From: Planctomycetota bacterium
GTDB lineage: Bacteria > Planctomycetota > Planctomycetia > Gemmatales > Gemmataceae
DNA length: 45,237 bases
Assembly (NCBI GenBank): GCA_021413735.1
Contig: JAIOPV010000262.1
Location: 1-45,237 of the forward strand
Direction: 5' to 3'
In this document: positions 17,277 to 25,393 of the stretch, piece by piece
Layout: each line of letters opens with the position of its first letter
Numbering within the stretch: the first letter of the stretch is position 1
Notes under the pieces: generated by a model
Seen by the model: the letters and a program-made list of their open reading frames with translations, nothing else
What the model was told of the DNA's origin: nothing
Database searches by the model: none
Position numbers and translations under genes: made by a program

Positions 17277-17316
17277 GCCGCTTGCGGCTTCGCATGCATG
17301 CGAAGCCGCAAGCGGC
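17277..17316. repeat. Perfect 40-bp palindrome between the exbD genes
   Basis: The 40 bases are exactly self-complementary, centred on GCATGCATGC, with arms starting GCCGCTTGCGGCTTCGC. It would form a long hairpin in the exbD mRNA. The outer sequence GCCGCTTGCGGC is shared with the inverted repeats at 20040-20086 and 23071-23118, which have a different centre, so it is one member of a repeat family. Confidence 0.9.
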
Positions 17317-17345
17317 GAAGACAGGAACCAGGGTCAAGGTAAGCG

Positions 17346-17819
17346 ATGAAGTTCAAGCGACGACCTCTCGAAGTCACCGCGCCGTACGTGTCGATGGCCG
17401 ACATCGCGTTCAATCTCGTTTTGTTCTTCCTCATCATGGCGAAGACACAAGACGACAGCAATCGCATCGAATGGGACCCCGCACGATCCACTGGTGCTCA
17501 ACCGGTCAAGAACGCGAAAGTCACGGTTACGGTCGATAAGGGACAGGTGATTCTCGATCAGAACGGGAAGCCAACCATGAAAGATGGCAAGCCCGAACGC
17601 GGTGAGCCGCGTCTGTATTTCAACGGTCAGCAAGTTGGTATGCGCGATCTGACCGAGAAAGTTGCGGCGGCGCTCGGCGACAAGCCTCCGACCGAACGAA
17701 TTGTTGTGCTGAAGATTCACAATGAAACTCTGGCCTCCACGTTTGAGCCGATCATGGAAGCGGTCAGCCAAGCGGGTGGCGAAGTGGTGCACGTGATCGA
17801 AGAAGAGCGGCCCAATTAA
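17346..17819 (+). CDS. ExbD/TolR-type biopolymer transport protein (second copy)
   Basis: 157 residues from ATG 17346. Short basic N-terminus (MKFKRRPLEV), then a membrane segment, SMADIAFNLVLFFLIMAKTQ (about 16-35), with the conserved Asp at 19. The periplasmic region contains KVTVTVDKGQVILDQNGKP and ends in an ExbD-like module (IHNETLASTFEPIMEAVSQA, GGEVVHVIEEE). It is longer in the middle than the first copy because of a charged insertion around residues 60-90. It is separated from the first copy by 91 bp containing a 40-bp palindrome but is probably in the same transcript. Confidence 0.9.
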   Translation: MKFKRRPLEVTAPYVSMADIAFNLVLFFLIMAKTQDDSNRIEWDPARSTGAQPVKNAKVTVTVDKGQVILDQNGKPTMKDGKPERGEPRLYFNGQQVGMRDLTEKVAAALGDKPPTERIVVLKIHNETLASTFEPIMEAVSQAGGEVVHVIEEERPN

Positions 17820-17847
17820 TTTGGTGCCGGGCTCATGACTGACAATC

Positions 17848-17869
17848 CGCCCCAGCCGGGGCGTTCTTT
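17848..17869 (+). terminator. Candidate terminator after the exbD genes
   Basis: A six-base stem, CGCCCC / GGGGCG, around AGCC, followed by TTCTTT, 28 bp after the last exbD stop and just before the ribosome binding site of the next gene. The stem is short and the T-run imperfect, so this is tentative. Confidence 0.35.
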
Positions 17870-17886
17870 ACCGAGGAGGGGACGCG

Positions 17887-20031
17887 GTGAAAGTTCGCCT
17901 GTTCTCAATGACCCTGGCAGCACTCGCCGTGACGGCGACGTCTGCCTTTGCTGGTCCGCCAGCTCCACCGGACCCGGTGGCTACCGCCCGGTCCATCGAC
18001 AAACTCATCGCCGATGAGAACGCTGCGGGAGCCAAGACCCGCGAAGCGCCAGCGGTCGATGATCTCGCGTTCCTCCGTCGAGTCTCCCTCGACATGAACG
18101 CACGCATTCCAACCGACGCTGAAATCAAGAAGTTCGTGTCGATGCCCGCTGCCGACCGCCGCAGCAAGTACATCGAAGACCTCATGGCTCGCGAACAGTT
18201 CGCCGACCGCTGGGCTATCTTCTATGGCGACATGCTCCGCGTTCGCTACGGCGCCGACGGCGGTCCTGCGTTCCAGGCGTTCATCCACGAAGCCGTCCGC
18301 GTGAACATGCCCTACGACGTGCTGACCCGCAAACTGCTCTCCGCCTCCGGTCGCGCCGGCAGCACGCCCACCACGGGCTTCATCCTCGCCGACGACGCCG
18401 ACCCCTACGCCCTCACCGGCGTTGTGTCGCAAGTGTTCATGGGTGTTCGCATCTCGTGCGCTCAGTGCCACGACCATCCGTTCGACGTGTGGACTCGCGA
18501 ACAGTTCTACGACCTCGCCGCGTTCTTTGGCCGCACTCAGCGAGTCGAACACCGCGTGAAGATGCAGATTCTCGGCATCTTCCTGAACGAGCGAGCCGAC
18601 ACGATGATTATGTGGCCGCCGGAAGACAAGGCGAAGGGCAAGACCCGCGCCGCAGTGAAGGCATCGTTCCCATTCAAGCCCACCGAAGGCGATGGCCCGA
18701 ACAAGCACATCGCACGGTTCAAGGAACGTCGCGATGCGGAAATCGCAGCAGCGAAGGCCGCCGTCGCCGCGAAGGGTACCAACGTCGATGATCTCATCGA
18801 CGGACCGAAGACCGGCACCAACACGAAGGATCCGTTGAACGTCTTCGAAGAAGCGAAGGCCGGCATCAAGGCCATCGACCTCGAAGGCGATCTCTACAAG
18901 GCGAGCGAACTGCGTCGTATGCTCGGCGAAGCCGTGACCGATCCTCGCAATCGCTTCTACGCGAAGTCGATGGTCAATCGCGTGTGGGCCGAACTGATCG
19001 GTCGCGGGTTCGTGAATCCGGTCGATGACTTCCGCCAGGACAACCCCGTTGCTCACCCGAAGGCACTCGATTACTTGGCCGATGAGTTCGTGGCCAGCGG
19101 CTACGACTTCCGCTTCCTCGTCGCATCAATCGCACGCACGACCGCCTACCAGCGTGGGCACCTGTCGGGCGATCTGCCGGCTCTGGAACGGCTCGCAGCC
19201 GAGAAGGCGTTCACCGCAACCGCGCCACGCCGGATGGGTTCCGAAGCTCTGTTCGACAGCATCGTTCAAGCCGGGCACCTGTTCACGCCGAAACATCGTC
19301 CGGGCGAGAACATGATTACGGTCGTCAACTACACGCAGGTTGCCGTGGCCGTGAAGGAAGACCCGACGAAGCCCGTGAAGCCGAAGCTCGGCGGCGACAA
19401 GATGCCAGCCATGCCCGCGATGCCGAAGATGGTCGCCGGCAGTTACGATCTCGAAAAGGGCATCGAAGTGGACTTCAAGAACGCTTTGAAGAACCGCGAC
19501 GCTCTTGAACTGGAGAAGATGAACGCGAAGTCGGCTGAGGAACTCGAAGCCGAGTCGATGATGAAGAGTGGCAACATGCCAGCCGGCACACGCATCCGCT
19601 ACATCACGAAGGAAGTGAAGACGCTGGTTGACGACAACCCTCGCTTCACGAGTGCGATGCGGATGGCCAGCCCAGCACCGACCGGCCACTTCCTGCGAGT
19701 GTTCGGACAGACCGACCGTGGCGCACTCGATGAACGTCGCGATCACAGCCCGTCGATGCGTCAGGCTCTGATGATGCTCAACGGCAAACTGACGAACGAG
19801 GCGGCTCGCGTCGGCCCGCTGGAACCGGTGTTCGCGCTGATCGTTGGACCGAAAGCCGACGTTGATGCCGCGATCAAGTTGGTGTATCGCGAAGCGCTGA
19901 CTCGCGAGCCAAATGTCGATGAGTTGAGCGATGCCCGCGCGATCATCAAGGAAGCACCGAAGCCCGAAGACGGACTCGCCGACCTTCGCTGGGCACTGTT
20001 CAACAGCAACGAGTTCCGGTTCATTCCGTGA
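17887..20031 (+). CDS. DUF1549/DUF1553 domain protein, exported
   Basis: 714 residues from a GTG at 17887 preceded by a strong GAGGAGG (17873-17879). Signal peptide 1-22 (FSMTLAALAVTATSAFAG). DUF1549 occupies about 35-250 and includes RRVSLDMNARIPTDAEIKKF, a downstream FYGDMLRVRY block and the cytochrome-c-like ISCAQCHDHPFDVW, whose CxxCH could bind haem. DUF1553 covers about 320-714, with AKSMVNRVWAELIGRGFVNP and an ending at NSNEFRFIP. Such proteins are secreted and highly amplified in Planctomycetes, nearly always beside DUF1501, as here with the gene at 20266. They are suspected to act on complex polysaccharides or sulfated compounds, but no activity is established. The length is usual for the family. 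Confidence 0.92.
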   Translation: MKVRLFSMTLAALAVTATSAFAGPPAPPDPVATARSIDKLIADENAAGAKTREAPAVDDLAFLRRVSLDMNARIPTDAEIKKFVSMPAADRRSKYIEDLMAREQFADRWAIFYGDMLRVRYGADGGPAFQAFIHEAVRVNMPYDVLTRKLLSASGRAGSTPTTGFILADDADPYALTGVVSQVFMGVRISCAQCHDHPFDVWTREQFYDLAAFFGRTQRVEHRVKMQILGIFLNERADTMIMWPPEDKAKGKTRAAVKASFPFKPTEGDGPNKHIARFKERRDAEIAAAKAAVAAKGTNVDDLIDGPKTGTNTKDPLNVFEEAKAGIKAIDLEGDLYKASELRRMLGEAVTDPRNRFYAKSMVNRVWAELIGRGFVNPVDDFRQDNPVAHPKALDYLADEFVASGYDFRFLVASIARTTAYQRGHLSGDLPALERLAAEKAFTATAPRRMGSEALFDSIVQAGHLFTPKHRPGENMITVVNYTQVAVAVKEDPTKPVKPKLGGDKMPAMPAMPKMVAGSYDLEKGIEVDFKNALKNRDALELEKMNAKSAEELEAESMMKSGNMPAGTRIRYITKEVKTLVDDNPRFTSAMRMASPAPTGHFLRVFGQTDRGALDERRDHSPSMRQALMMLNGKLTNEAARVGPLEPVFALIVGPKADVDAAIKLVYREALTREPNVDELSDARAIIKEAPKPEDGLADLRWALFNSNEFRFIP

Positions 20032-20039
20032 TCTCGATC

Positions 20040-20086
20040 GCCGCTTGCGGCGTAGCGCTCTTTCTGATCGCTACGCCGCAAGCGGC
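20040..20086. repeat. Inverted repeat, 18-bp arms, GCCGCTTGCGGC family
   Basis: Arms 20040-20057 and 20069-20086 are perfectly complementary (GCCGCTTGCGGCGTAGCG) with an 11-nt loop. It begins 9 bp after the DUF1553 stop and may act as a 3' stabiliser or terminator. It is nearly identical to the element at 23071-23118. Confidence 0.85.
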
Positions 20087-20189
20087 AAAGACCAAGACCT
20101 TTTTCTTTAGCGCTTGCGTTGCGGTTCCAAAAGTCGTAACTTCGTGATCGCTGCGAACGACACGCCGACTTTCCGACCCGCCACTTGAT

Positions 20190-20221
20190 GAATGAGAACT
20201 CGACAGGTCGCGTTCTCATTC
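20190..20221 (+). promoter_or_regulatory. Hairpin in the DUF1501 leader
   Basis: A 10-bp perfect inverted repeat, GAATGAGAAC / GTTCTCATTC, around a 12-nt loop, 45 bp before the ATG of the DUF1501 gene. It is not in a recognised repeat family. The position suits an operator or an mRNA leader hairpin; the function is inferred from position only. Confidence 0.4.
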
Positions 20222-20265
20222 AGTGAACCTGCCAAAACATCACACCCCCAAAAGGAATCCCGATC

Positions 20266-21534
20266 ATGCGATCCGTTTCGAAAGCCTGTTCTGGCTACCA
20301 TCTGAGTCGTCGAGCCTTCGTTGGCGCGTCGGCTGGCACCTTCCTCGGCATGAACGTCAACACGCTCATCGCCCGCGCCGGCGAAGACCGCAAGGCCACA
20401 GCCGACCACGTCATTCTGTTCTGGAATGGCGGCGGTATGAGCCACATCGACACGTGGGATCCCAAGCCAGGCCGCGACGTTCAGGGCGACCTCGACCCAA
20501 TCAAGACCAGCGTCGCGGGCATCGAGATCTCCGAGATCTTCCCGTTGGTCGCCAAGCAGATGAAGCACATCGCGCTGATCCGCAGCATCGCGGGCCAGAA
20601 CGGTGACCACGGCCGCGCGACGTACCAACTCCAGACCAGCTACGCACAGAGCGCCAACCTGCAACACCCAGGCATCGGCTCGGTGGTTGTCAGCGAGAAG
20701 AAGAGCCTCGGCGATCTGCCAGCTTACGTCACGGTCGGCGGTGGCGCTCCGAAGGCTGGCTACCTCGGCCAGACCTGCGAAGCGTACTTCGTCGGTCGTC
20801 CTGGCGAGAAGGACCCGTACCTGGCGTTCCCGGCGGGCATCACCGACGTGCGAGGCAACAAGCGCCTGGACATCCTCCAGAAGATGAACCAGAAGACCGG
20901 CGCTGCTCTGCCGGGCGAAGAAGTGACCGGCGCTCAGACGGCTCTCACGGATGCTGTCAAGCTGATGCGAAGCCCAGCCCTTGAGGCGTTCGAGGTTCGC
21001 AAGGAGAAGCCAGAAGTTCTCGAGAAGTACGGCGACACCGAGTTCGGCCGTTCGACGCTGCTGGCTCGTCGGTTGGTTGAGAAGGGCGTGCGGTTCGTGC
21101 AGGTCAATCGTGGCGGGTTCGACGTTCACTCGAACGCCTTCCCAGCCATGAAGGATCACGGCGATGTGATGGACCCAGCACTCGCTTCGCTGATCTCGGA
21201 CCTTGCCGAGTCGGGCCTGCTGAAGCGAACCATGATCGTGATGTTGAGCGAGTTCGGCCGCACGCCGAAGATCAACATGACGGCTGGCCGCGACCACCAT
21301 CCTGGCGTGTTCAGCTGTATGTTCGCTGGTGGCGGCGTGAAGGGCGGTCAGGTGATTGGTACGTCCGACGCGGACGCCATGAGCCCGAAGGATCGCCCGG
21401 TGAAGGTGAGCCACTTGCACGCTTCGATCTGTCACGCTTTGGGCATCGACCCGAACAAGGAAGTGATGACACCGCTGCAACGTCCGATGAAGCTCGTCGA
21501 CAACGGCAAGCCAGTCGATGAACTGTTCAGTTGA
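20266..21534 (+). CDS. DUF1501 family protein, Tat-exported
   Basis: 422 residues from ATG 20266, with AAAAGGAA about 7 bases upstream. The N-terminus carries a twin-arginine-type signal (LSRRAFVGASAGTFLGMNV). The mature part has the family signatures: VILFWNGGGMSHIDTWDPKP, a segment IALIRSIAGQNGDHGRATY, NVNRGGFDVHSN-like text (VQVNRGGFDVHSNAFPAM), and MIVMLSEFGRTPKIN with GRDHHPGVFSCMFAGGGVKG. These resemble metal-binding blocks of the alkaline phosphatase/sulfatase superfamily. The C-terminus is complete (LGIDPNKEVM...DELFS). It pairs with the DUF1549/DUF1553 gene upstream. The chemical reaction is unknown. Confidence 0.93.
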   Translation: MRSVSKACSGYHLSRRAFVGASAGTFLGMNVNTLIARAGEDRKATADHVILFWNGGGMSHIDTWDPKPGRDVQGDLDPIKTSVAGIEISEIFPLVAKQMKHIALIRSIAGQNGDHGRATYQLQTSYAQSANLQHPGIGSVVVSEKKSLGDLPAYVTVGGGAPKAGYLGQTCEAYFVGRPGEKDPYLAFPAGITDVRGNKRLDILQKMNQKTGAALPGEEVTGAQTALTDAVKLMRSPALEAFEVRKEKPEVLEKYGDTEFGRSTLLARRLVEKGVRFVQVNRGGFDVHSNAFPAMKDHGDVMDPALASLISDLAESGLLKRTMIVMLSEFGRTPKINMTAGRDHHPGVFSCMFAGGGVKGGQVIGTSDADAMSPKDRPVKVSHLHASICHALGIDPNKEVMTPLQRPMKLVDNGKPVDELFS

Positions 21535-21558
21535 GTGCGTTTGAATCGTGAATGAGAG

Positions 21559-21596
21559 CGAGCCGCGAGGGTTTTCCCTCGCGGCTCGTTTCGTTT
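21559..21596 (+). terminator. Intrinsic terminator of the DUF1501 gene
   Basis: A perfect 13-bp GC-rich stem (CGAGCCGCGAGGG with its complement) and a TTTT loop, followed by TTTCGTTT, 25 bp after the stop codon. This is the clearest intrinsic terminator in the window. A second small palindrome, TCGCCCC-GCT-GGGGCGA at 21607-21623, lies just downstream and may serve the convergent minus-strand gene. Confidence 0.75.
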
Positions 21597-21649
21597 GTGG
21601 AGGTAAGTCGCCCCGCTGGGGCGATTACGTTACGTCAGTTCAAAGCGAT

Positions 21650-22978
21650 TCAGCGGTTCTCGAACAACACATCCATCCGCTTGCCGGAACAGACTCGCGA
21701 AGGGCGGTTCTGCGTGTCGCGGATTTCGCTGTCTGGATCGACGCCGAGTGCCTGATAGATTGTCGCGCCGACATCAAATGGCGTGTACGACGTCGTGACT
21801 GGATGAGCGCCGACGCGGTCTGATTTGCCGATGGCCCGTCCACCTACAACCCCGGCTCCGGTGAACAGCCCCGAGTACACTGCGGCCCAGTGATCGCGAC
21901 CCGGAATCTTCTCGCCGGGAAGGTTCGACACCTTCGGCGTGCGACCGAACTCGCCAAGCACCGCGACGAACGTGTGACCCAGCAATCCCTCACTTTCGAG
22001 GTCGTCGGTCAGTGCGGCGATTCCTCGGTCGAGCCACGGAAGCAATCGCGTCTTCAAGCGCCCCCAGTTGTCGGAGTGCGTGTCCCAGCTTTGCACGATG
22101 CCCATGTTCGCCTGCACGACCGGCACACCAGCCTGAACGAGCCTGCGGGCGAGCAACAACGACTGACCAAACTGGTTACGGCCATAGCGTTCGCGGGTCT
22201 TCAAGGGTTCCTGATCGAGCCTGAACGCACCTGCGACGCGGCCTGATGCGAGCAACTCGAACGCCTGTCGCTGGTGGTCGCGGAACGCTGGGTCGCCGAC
22301 ATCCCCTGATCCGAGTCGTTCGAGCAGACTCCGCCGCTGTTCAACGCGAGCCTCGTCTGTGCCCACAGGCAGCGAGAACGCATCCATCCGGAAGTTTGGC
22401 GAGTTGGGGTCTTGCGTCACGAGCATCGGGTCGTGCGACGGCCCCAGGAAACCCGCGTGCTGTCCCGGCCACGTGAGCGGACCTTCGATTAGCGAGAGCG
22501 GCAACGTGACGCCGTTCGGAATGCCGTCGTGTCGTGGGCGGAGGTAGTTCAGCCCGGCGGCATAGCACGGCCAGTCACGCCGCGAAAGGACGTTGTCGAG
22601 GTCGGTGCCGCGTTGGTTCGGCATCGTGGAGCCGGTCAGCAGTCGGTGCGTGCCGGGAAGGTGACCGTTTTCTCTGTGGGAAAGCGATCGCACCAGCGCC
22701 CAGCGCTTCATGCGGTCCGCGAGCAGCGGAAGGTGCTCGCAGATCTGGATGCCGGGAACGGTGGTCTGGATCTGTTTGAACTCGCCGCGAATCTCTTCGG
22801 GCGCGTCCGGCTTCATGTCGAGCGAGTCGATGTGACTCATGCCGCCGGTGAGGTTGACGAGGATGACCGATCGCGTCTTGCTCTCTGTGGCACGGGCGTC
22901 TGTCGGAATGCCAAGACTGATTGCGGCACCCGCGCCGATTTTCAGGAAGTCACGACGCGGAAGTGACGGCAGCAGCAT
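21650..22978 (-). CDS. DUF1501 family protein, Tat-exported (convergent copy)
   Basis: 442 residues from ATG 22978. A clear twin-arginine signal (LPRRDFLKIGAGAAISLGIP) is followed by family blocks: VILVNLTGGMSHIDSLDMKP, WALVRSLSHRENGHLPGTHR, GVPVVQANMGIVQSWDTHSD and VAVLGEFGRTPKVSNLPG with GRDHWAAVYSGLFTGAG. Only family-level similarity to the copy at 20266 is apparent; this one is longer in the middle (WPGQHAGFLGPSHDPM). It has no DUF1549/DUF1553 partner within the window next to it, unlike the other copy, and it is transcribed alone towards the 20266 gene. Confidence 0.92.
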   Translation of the reverse strand: MLLPSLPRRDFLKIGAGAAISLGIPTDARATESKTRSVILVNLTGGMSHIDSLDMKPDAPEEIRGEFKQIQTTVPGIQICEHLPLLADRMKRWALVRSLSHRENGHLPGTHRLLTGSTMPNQRGTDLDNVLSRRDWPCYAAGLNYLRPRHDGIPNGVTLPLSLIEGPLTWPGQHAGFLGPSHDPMLVTQDPNSPNFRMDAFSLPVGTDEARVEQRRSLLERLGSGDVGDPAFRDHQRQAFELLASGRVAGAFRLDQEPLKTRERYGRNQFGQSLLLARRLVQAGVPVVQANMGIVQSWDTHSDNWGRLKTRLLPWLDRGIAALTDDLESEGLLGHTFVAVLGEFGRTPKVSNLPGEKIPGRDHWAAVYSGLFTGAGVVGGRAIGKSDRVGAHPVTTSYTPFDVGATIYQALGVDPDSEIRDTQNRPSRVCSGKRMDVLFENR

Positions 22979-23070
22979 GACAGATTCCAGCGATGAGTGT
23001 TATCCGGCAGTGATGTCATGATACCGCCCCACAGCCAAGAATCGCAAACAAACTGTGATTGAGATTGGGA

Positions 23071-23118
23071 TTCGCCGCTTGCGGCGTAGCGCTCATTCGC
23101 TACGCCGCAAGCGGCGAA
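23071..23118. repeat. Inverted repeat, 21-bp arms, GCCGCTTGCGGC family
   Basis: Arms 23071-23091 and 23098-23118 are exact complements (TTCGCCGCTTGCGGCGTAGC...) with a 6-nt loop. It lies 23 bp beyond the stop of the EF-G-like gene on the minus strand. The same palindrome with slightly shorter arms is at 20040-20086. Confidence 0.88.
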
Positions 23119-23141
23119 CAACGGTCAGTGGCGAACAAAGA

Positions 23142-25286
23142 TCACTCGTCGTCGTCATCCTTGAGGTGCGACTTGCTGACGATCTGCTGCTGCACGGCAG
23201 CCGGCACCATGTCGTAATGGCTCAGTTCCATTGCGTAGGAGCCGGTGCCCTGCGTCATGCCGCCAAGCTGTGCCGCGTAGCGAGCTACCTCACCAAGCGG
23301 AGCACGAGCGTAGATCACCGTCATGTCGCCGGGCAGACTGTCCTGGTTCTCGACGTGCGCTCGCTTCGCTGGCAGATCGCTCAGGATGGCTCCGGTGTAC
23401 TTGCTCGGCACCGTAATCTCCAGCTTCACGATTGGTTCGAGCAACGCCGGCCGTGCTGCCAGGAACGCCTTGCGGAACGCATGACGAGCAGCCGTCTTGA
23501 ACGCCGCTTCAGATGAATCGACGTCGTGATACTTCCCGAAGTGAACCTCGACCGCACAATCCTGAACGCGATACCCGGCGATGACACCGCGTTCCAGCAT
23601 CTCCTTGCAGCCCTTCTCGACCGCAGGGATGAAGTTGTTCGGAATCGTGCCGCCGACGATGTGGTCGATGAACGCGAAGTTCATCGCGGGGTCGTAGTGA
23701 CAACTCCGCAGCTTCTCGAAACGACTCTTGTTCGCGAACTGAGCCTCGCACTCGGCTTGCGTCTTGATCTCACGCGACAACGGGTAGATGCGAATGTGAA
23801 CTTCCGCGAACTGCCCACGGCCGCCAGTCTGCTTCTTGTGCTTGTGTTCGCCGGGCGCTTCGCCAACGATGGTCTCGCGATACGGAATCTTCGGTTCCTT
23901 GGTGTTTACTTCCACCGCGAACCGTGCCTTCAGCCGCTCGCGGATAATGTCGAGGTGTAACTGGCTGACGCCGGTGATGACAAGTTCGTGCGTCTGTGCG
24001 TCGTGGGTCACTTTCACGGTTGGGTCTTCGGCCGCAAGCTTGTGCAGACCTGCCGAGATCTTCTGCTCGTCGCCGCGAACCTTCGGTTCGATCGCAACGC
24101 CGAACATCGGCGTCGGGAAGTGCGGCAGCGGCAGCTTCGGCGCGTGGTTCGTGAACGCGATCGTGTCGCCGATTTCCAGTCCTTCGACCTTGGCGATGGC
24201 AACGATGTCGCCGGGGCCAGCTTCGGTCACCTGGGATGTCGACTTGCCCTGTGCTTCGAGCAGGTGTCCGACGCGAAGCGTCTGACCGTTGCGGAGGTTC
24301 ACGACGTTATGGTTGTGCTGAAGCTTGCCAGCCATCACGCGGATGAAGCTGAGGTGTCCGACGAACTTGTCGTTCACGACCTTGAACACCTGCCCGACGA
24401 ACTCTTCCTGTTCGGTTGGTTCGAGTTGGTGCGTGGAGCCGTTGGTGCCGACCTGCAAGCCTTCGAGCCGTTTGCGAGAGAAGCTCGGCGACAGCCCATA
24501 GCGGCTTAGCGCGTCGAGCAGTTCGCGAACGCCTTTGTCCTTCTTTGCGGAGACGCAGAAGATCGGCACCAGCGTGCCGGCGTCCATTGCCCGCGTGATG
24601 TCGGCTTCTAACTCCGCGAGGGTAACCTGCCCTTCTGTGAGATACTTTTCGAGCAGCGGTTCGTCTGATTCAACGACCGCCTCGATGAGCTGGCTTCGCG
24701 CTGCTGCCACCTTGATCGGGCACGACGGCGGGATGTTCACTCGCGGGTCGAGCAGGCAGTAAATATCTCGCATTCCTGGGCCGATGCGATCCGGAGCATT
24801 GAACAGCACGCAGTTCTTGCCGAGTGCCGCCTGAATGCTCTCGACCAACCCAGGCAGATCGACATGCTCCGTGTCGAGCTTGTTGATGACGATCGCCCGC
24901 GAAAGCCCAAGCGTTCCGGCTTCCGCGAACATGCGGCGAGTGTTCATCTCCACGCCGTTGACAGCCGACACCACGATCACAGCAGTTTCCACTGCCGCGA
25001 GTGCTTCGAGTGCCGCACCGATGAAATCTGGCGAGCCTGGCGCGTCGAGGATATTCAGGTGCTTGCCGTCGTGATCCGCGTGCAGAACGTGCGTGTCGAT
25101 GGAGAAGTGGTGCTTGTGTTCCTCGTCGTCGAAGTCGGCGACGCTGGTGCCGTCGTCAACGCTGCCCATTCGGTCAACCGCGTGAGCCTCGAAGAGTAGG
25201 GCATCGGCCAGGCTGGTTTTGCCCGCGGCACGGTGCCCAACGAGTGCAATGTCCCGGACGTTTTCCACGAGATGCTTTACGGCCAT
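23142..25286 (-). CDS. Elongation factor G-like GTPase (EF-G2 type)
   Basis: 714 residues from ATG 25286, preceded by a full AGGAGG (25293-25298). The G domain has G1 GHRAAGKT (17-24), G3 DAPG (81-84) and G4 NKLD (135-138). The switch I region is HKHHFSIDTH in place of the RGITI of translational EF-G. Later blocks match domains II-V: EFVGQVFKVVNDKFVGHLSF, a LEIGDTIAF segment, PLPHFPTPMFGVAIEPKVRG, GRGQFAEVHIRIYPLS, and ending QGTGSYAMELSHYDMVP. It therefore belongs to the EF-G-like/EF-G2 subgroup (FusA2-like), whose cellular role is poorly defined, and is probably not the main elongation factor. The C-terminus is acidic (KDDDDE). It stands alone apart from hisA about 100 bp upstream on the same strand. 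Confidence 0.9.
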   Translation of the reverse strand: MAVKHLVENVRDIALVGHRAAGKTSLADALLFEAHAVDRMGSVDDGTSVADFDDEEHKHHFSIDTHVLHADHDGKHLNILDAPGSPDFIGAALEALAAVETAVIVVSAVNGVEMNTRRMFAEAGTLGLSRAIVINKLDTEHVDLPGLVESIQAALGKNCVLFNAPDRIGPGMRDIYCLLDPRVNIPPSCPIKVAAARSQLIEAVVESDEPLLEKYLTEGQVTLAELEADITRAMDAGTLVPIFCVSAKKDKGVRELLDALSRYGLSPSFSRKRLEGLQVGTNGSTHQLEPTEQEEFVGQVFKVVNDKFVGHLSFIRVMAGKLQHNHNVVNLRNGQTLRVGHLLEAQGKSTSQVTEAGPGDIVAIAKVEGLEIGDTIAFTNHAPKLPLPHFPTPMFGVAIEPKVRGDEQKISAGLHKLAAEDPTVKVTHDAQTHELVITGVSQLHLDIIRERLKARFAVEVNTKEPKIPYRETIVGEAPGEHKHKKQTGGRGQFAEVHIRIYPLSREIKTQAECEAQFANKSRFEKLRSCHYDPAMNFAFIDHIVGGTIPNNFIPAVEKGCKEMLERGVIAGYRVQDCAVEVHFGKYHDVDSSEAAFKTAARHAFRKAFLAARPALLEPIVKLEITVPSKYTGAILSDLPAKRAHVENQDSLPGDMTVIYARAPLGEVARYAAQLGGMTQGTGSYAMELSHYDMVPAAVQQQIVSKSHLKDDDDE

Positions 25287-25393
25287 GATGAGCCTCCTGA
25301 GGAGAAATGGTTACCCGATAAGGGACCAGTCCCCGCGGAGAGGTGGCTCGGCGGCGTGCGCTCGGGTTGCCGAATAGCAGCCCGGACGGCGCG

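Noticed and set aside
18462..18482. Cytochrome c identity for the DUF1549 protein from its CxxCH
   Set aside because: CAQCH is in a DUF1549 context; haem binding is possible but not shown, and no axial Met pattern was identified, so it is noted only as a motif.
23142..25286. Main elongation factor G or tetracycline resistance protein
   Set aside because: The switch I region and the G1 motif (GHRAAGKT) differ from translational EF-G and from Tet(M)/Tet(O); EF-G2-like is the better fit.
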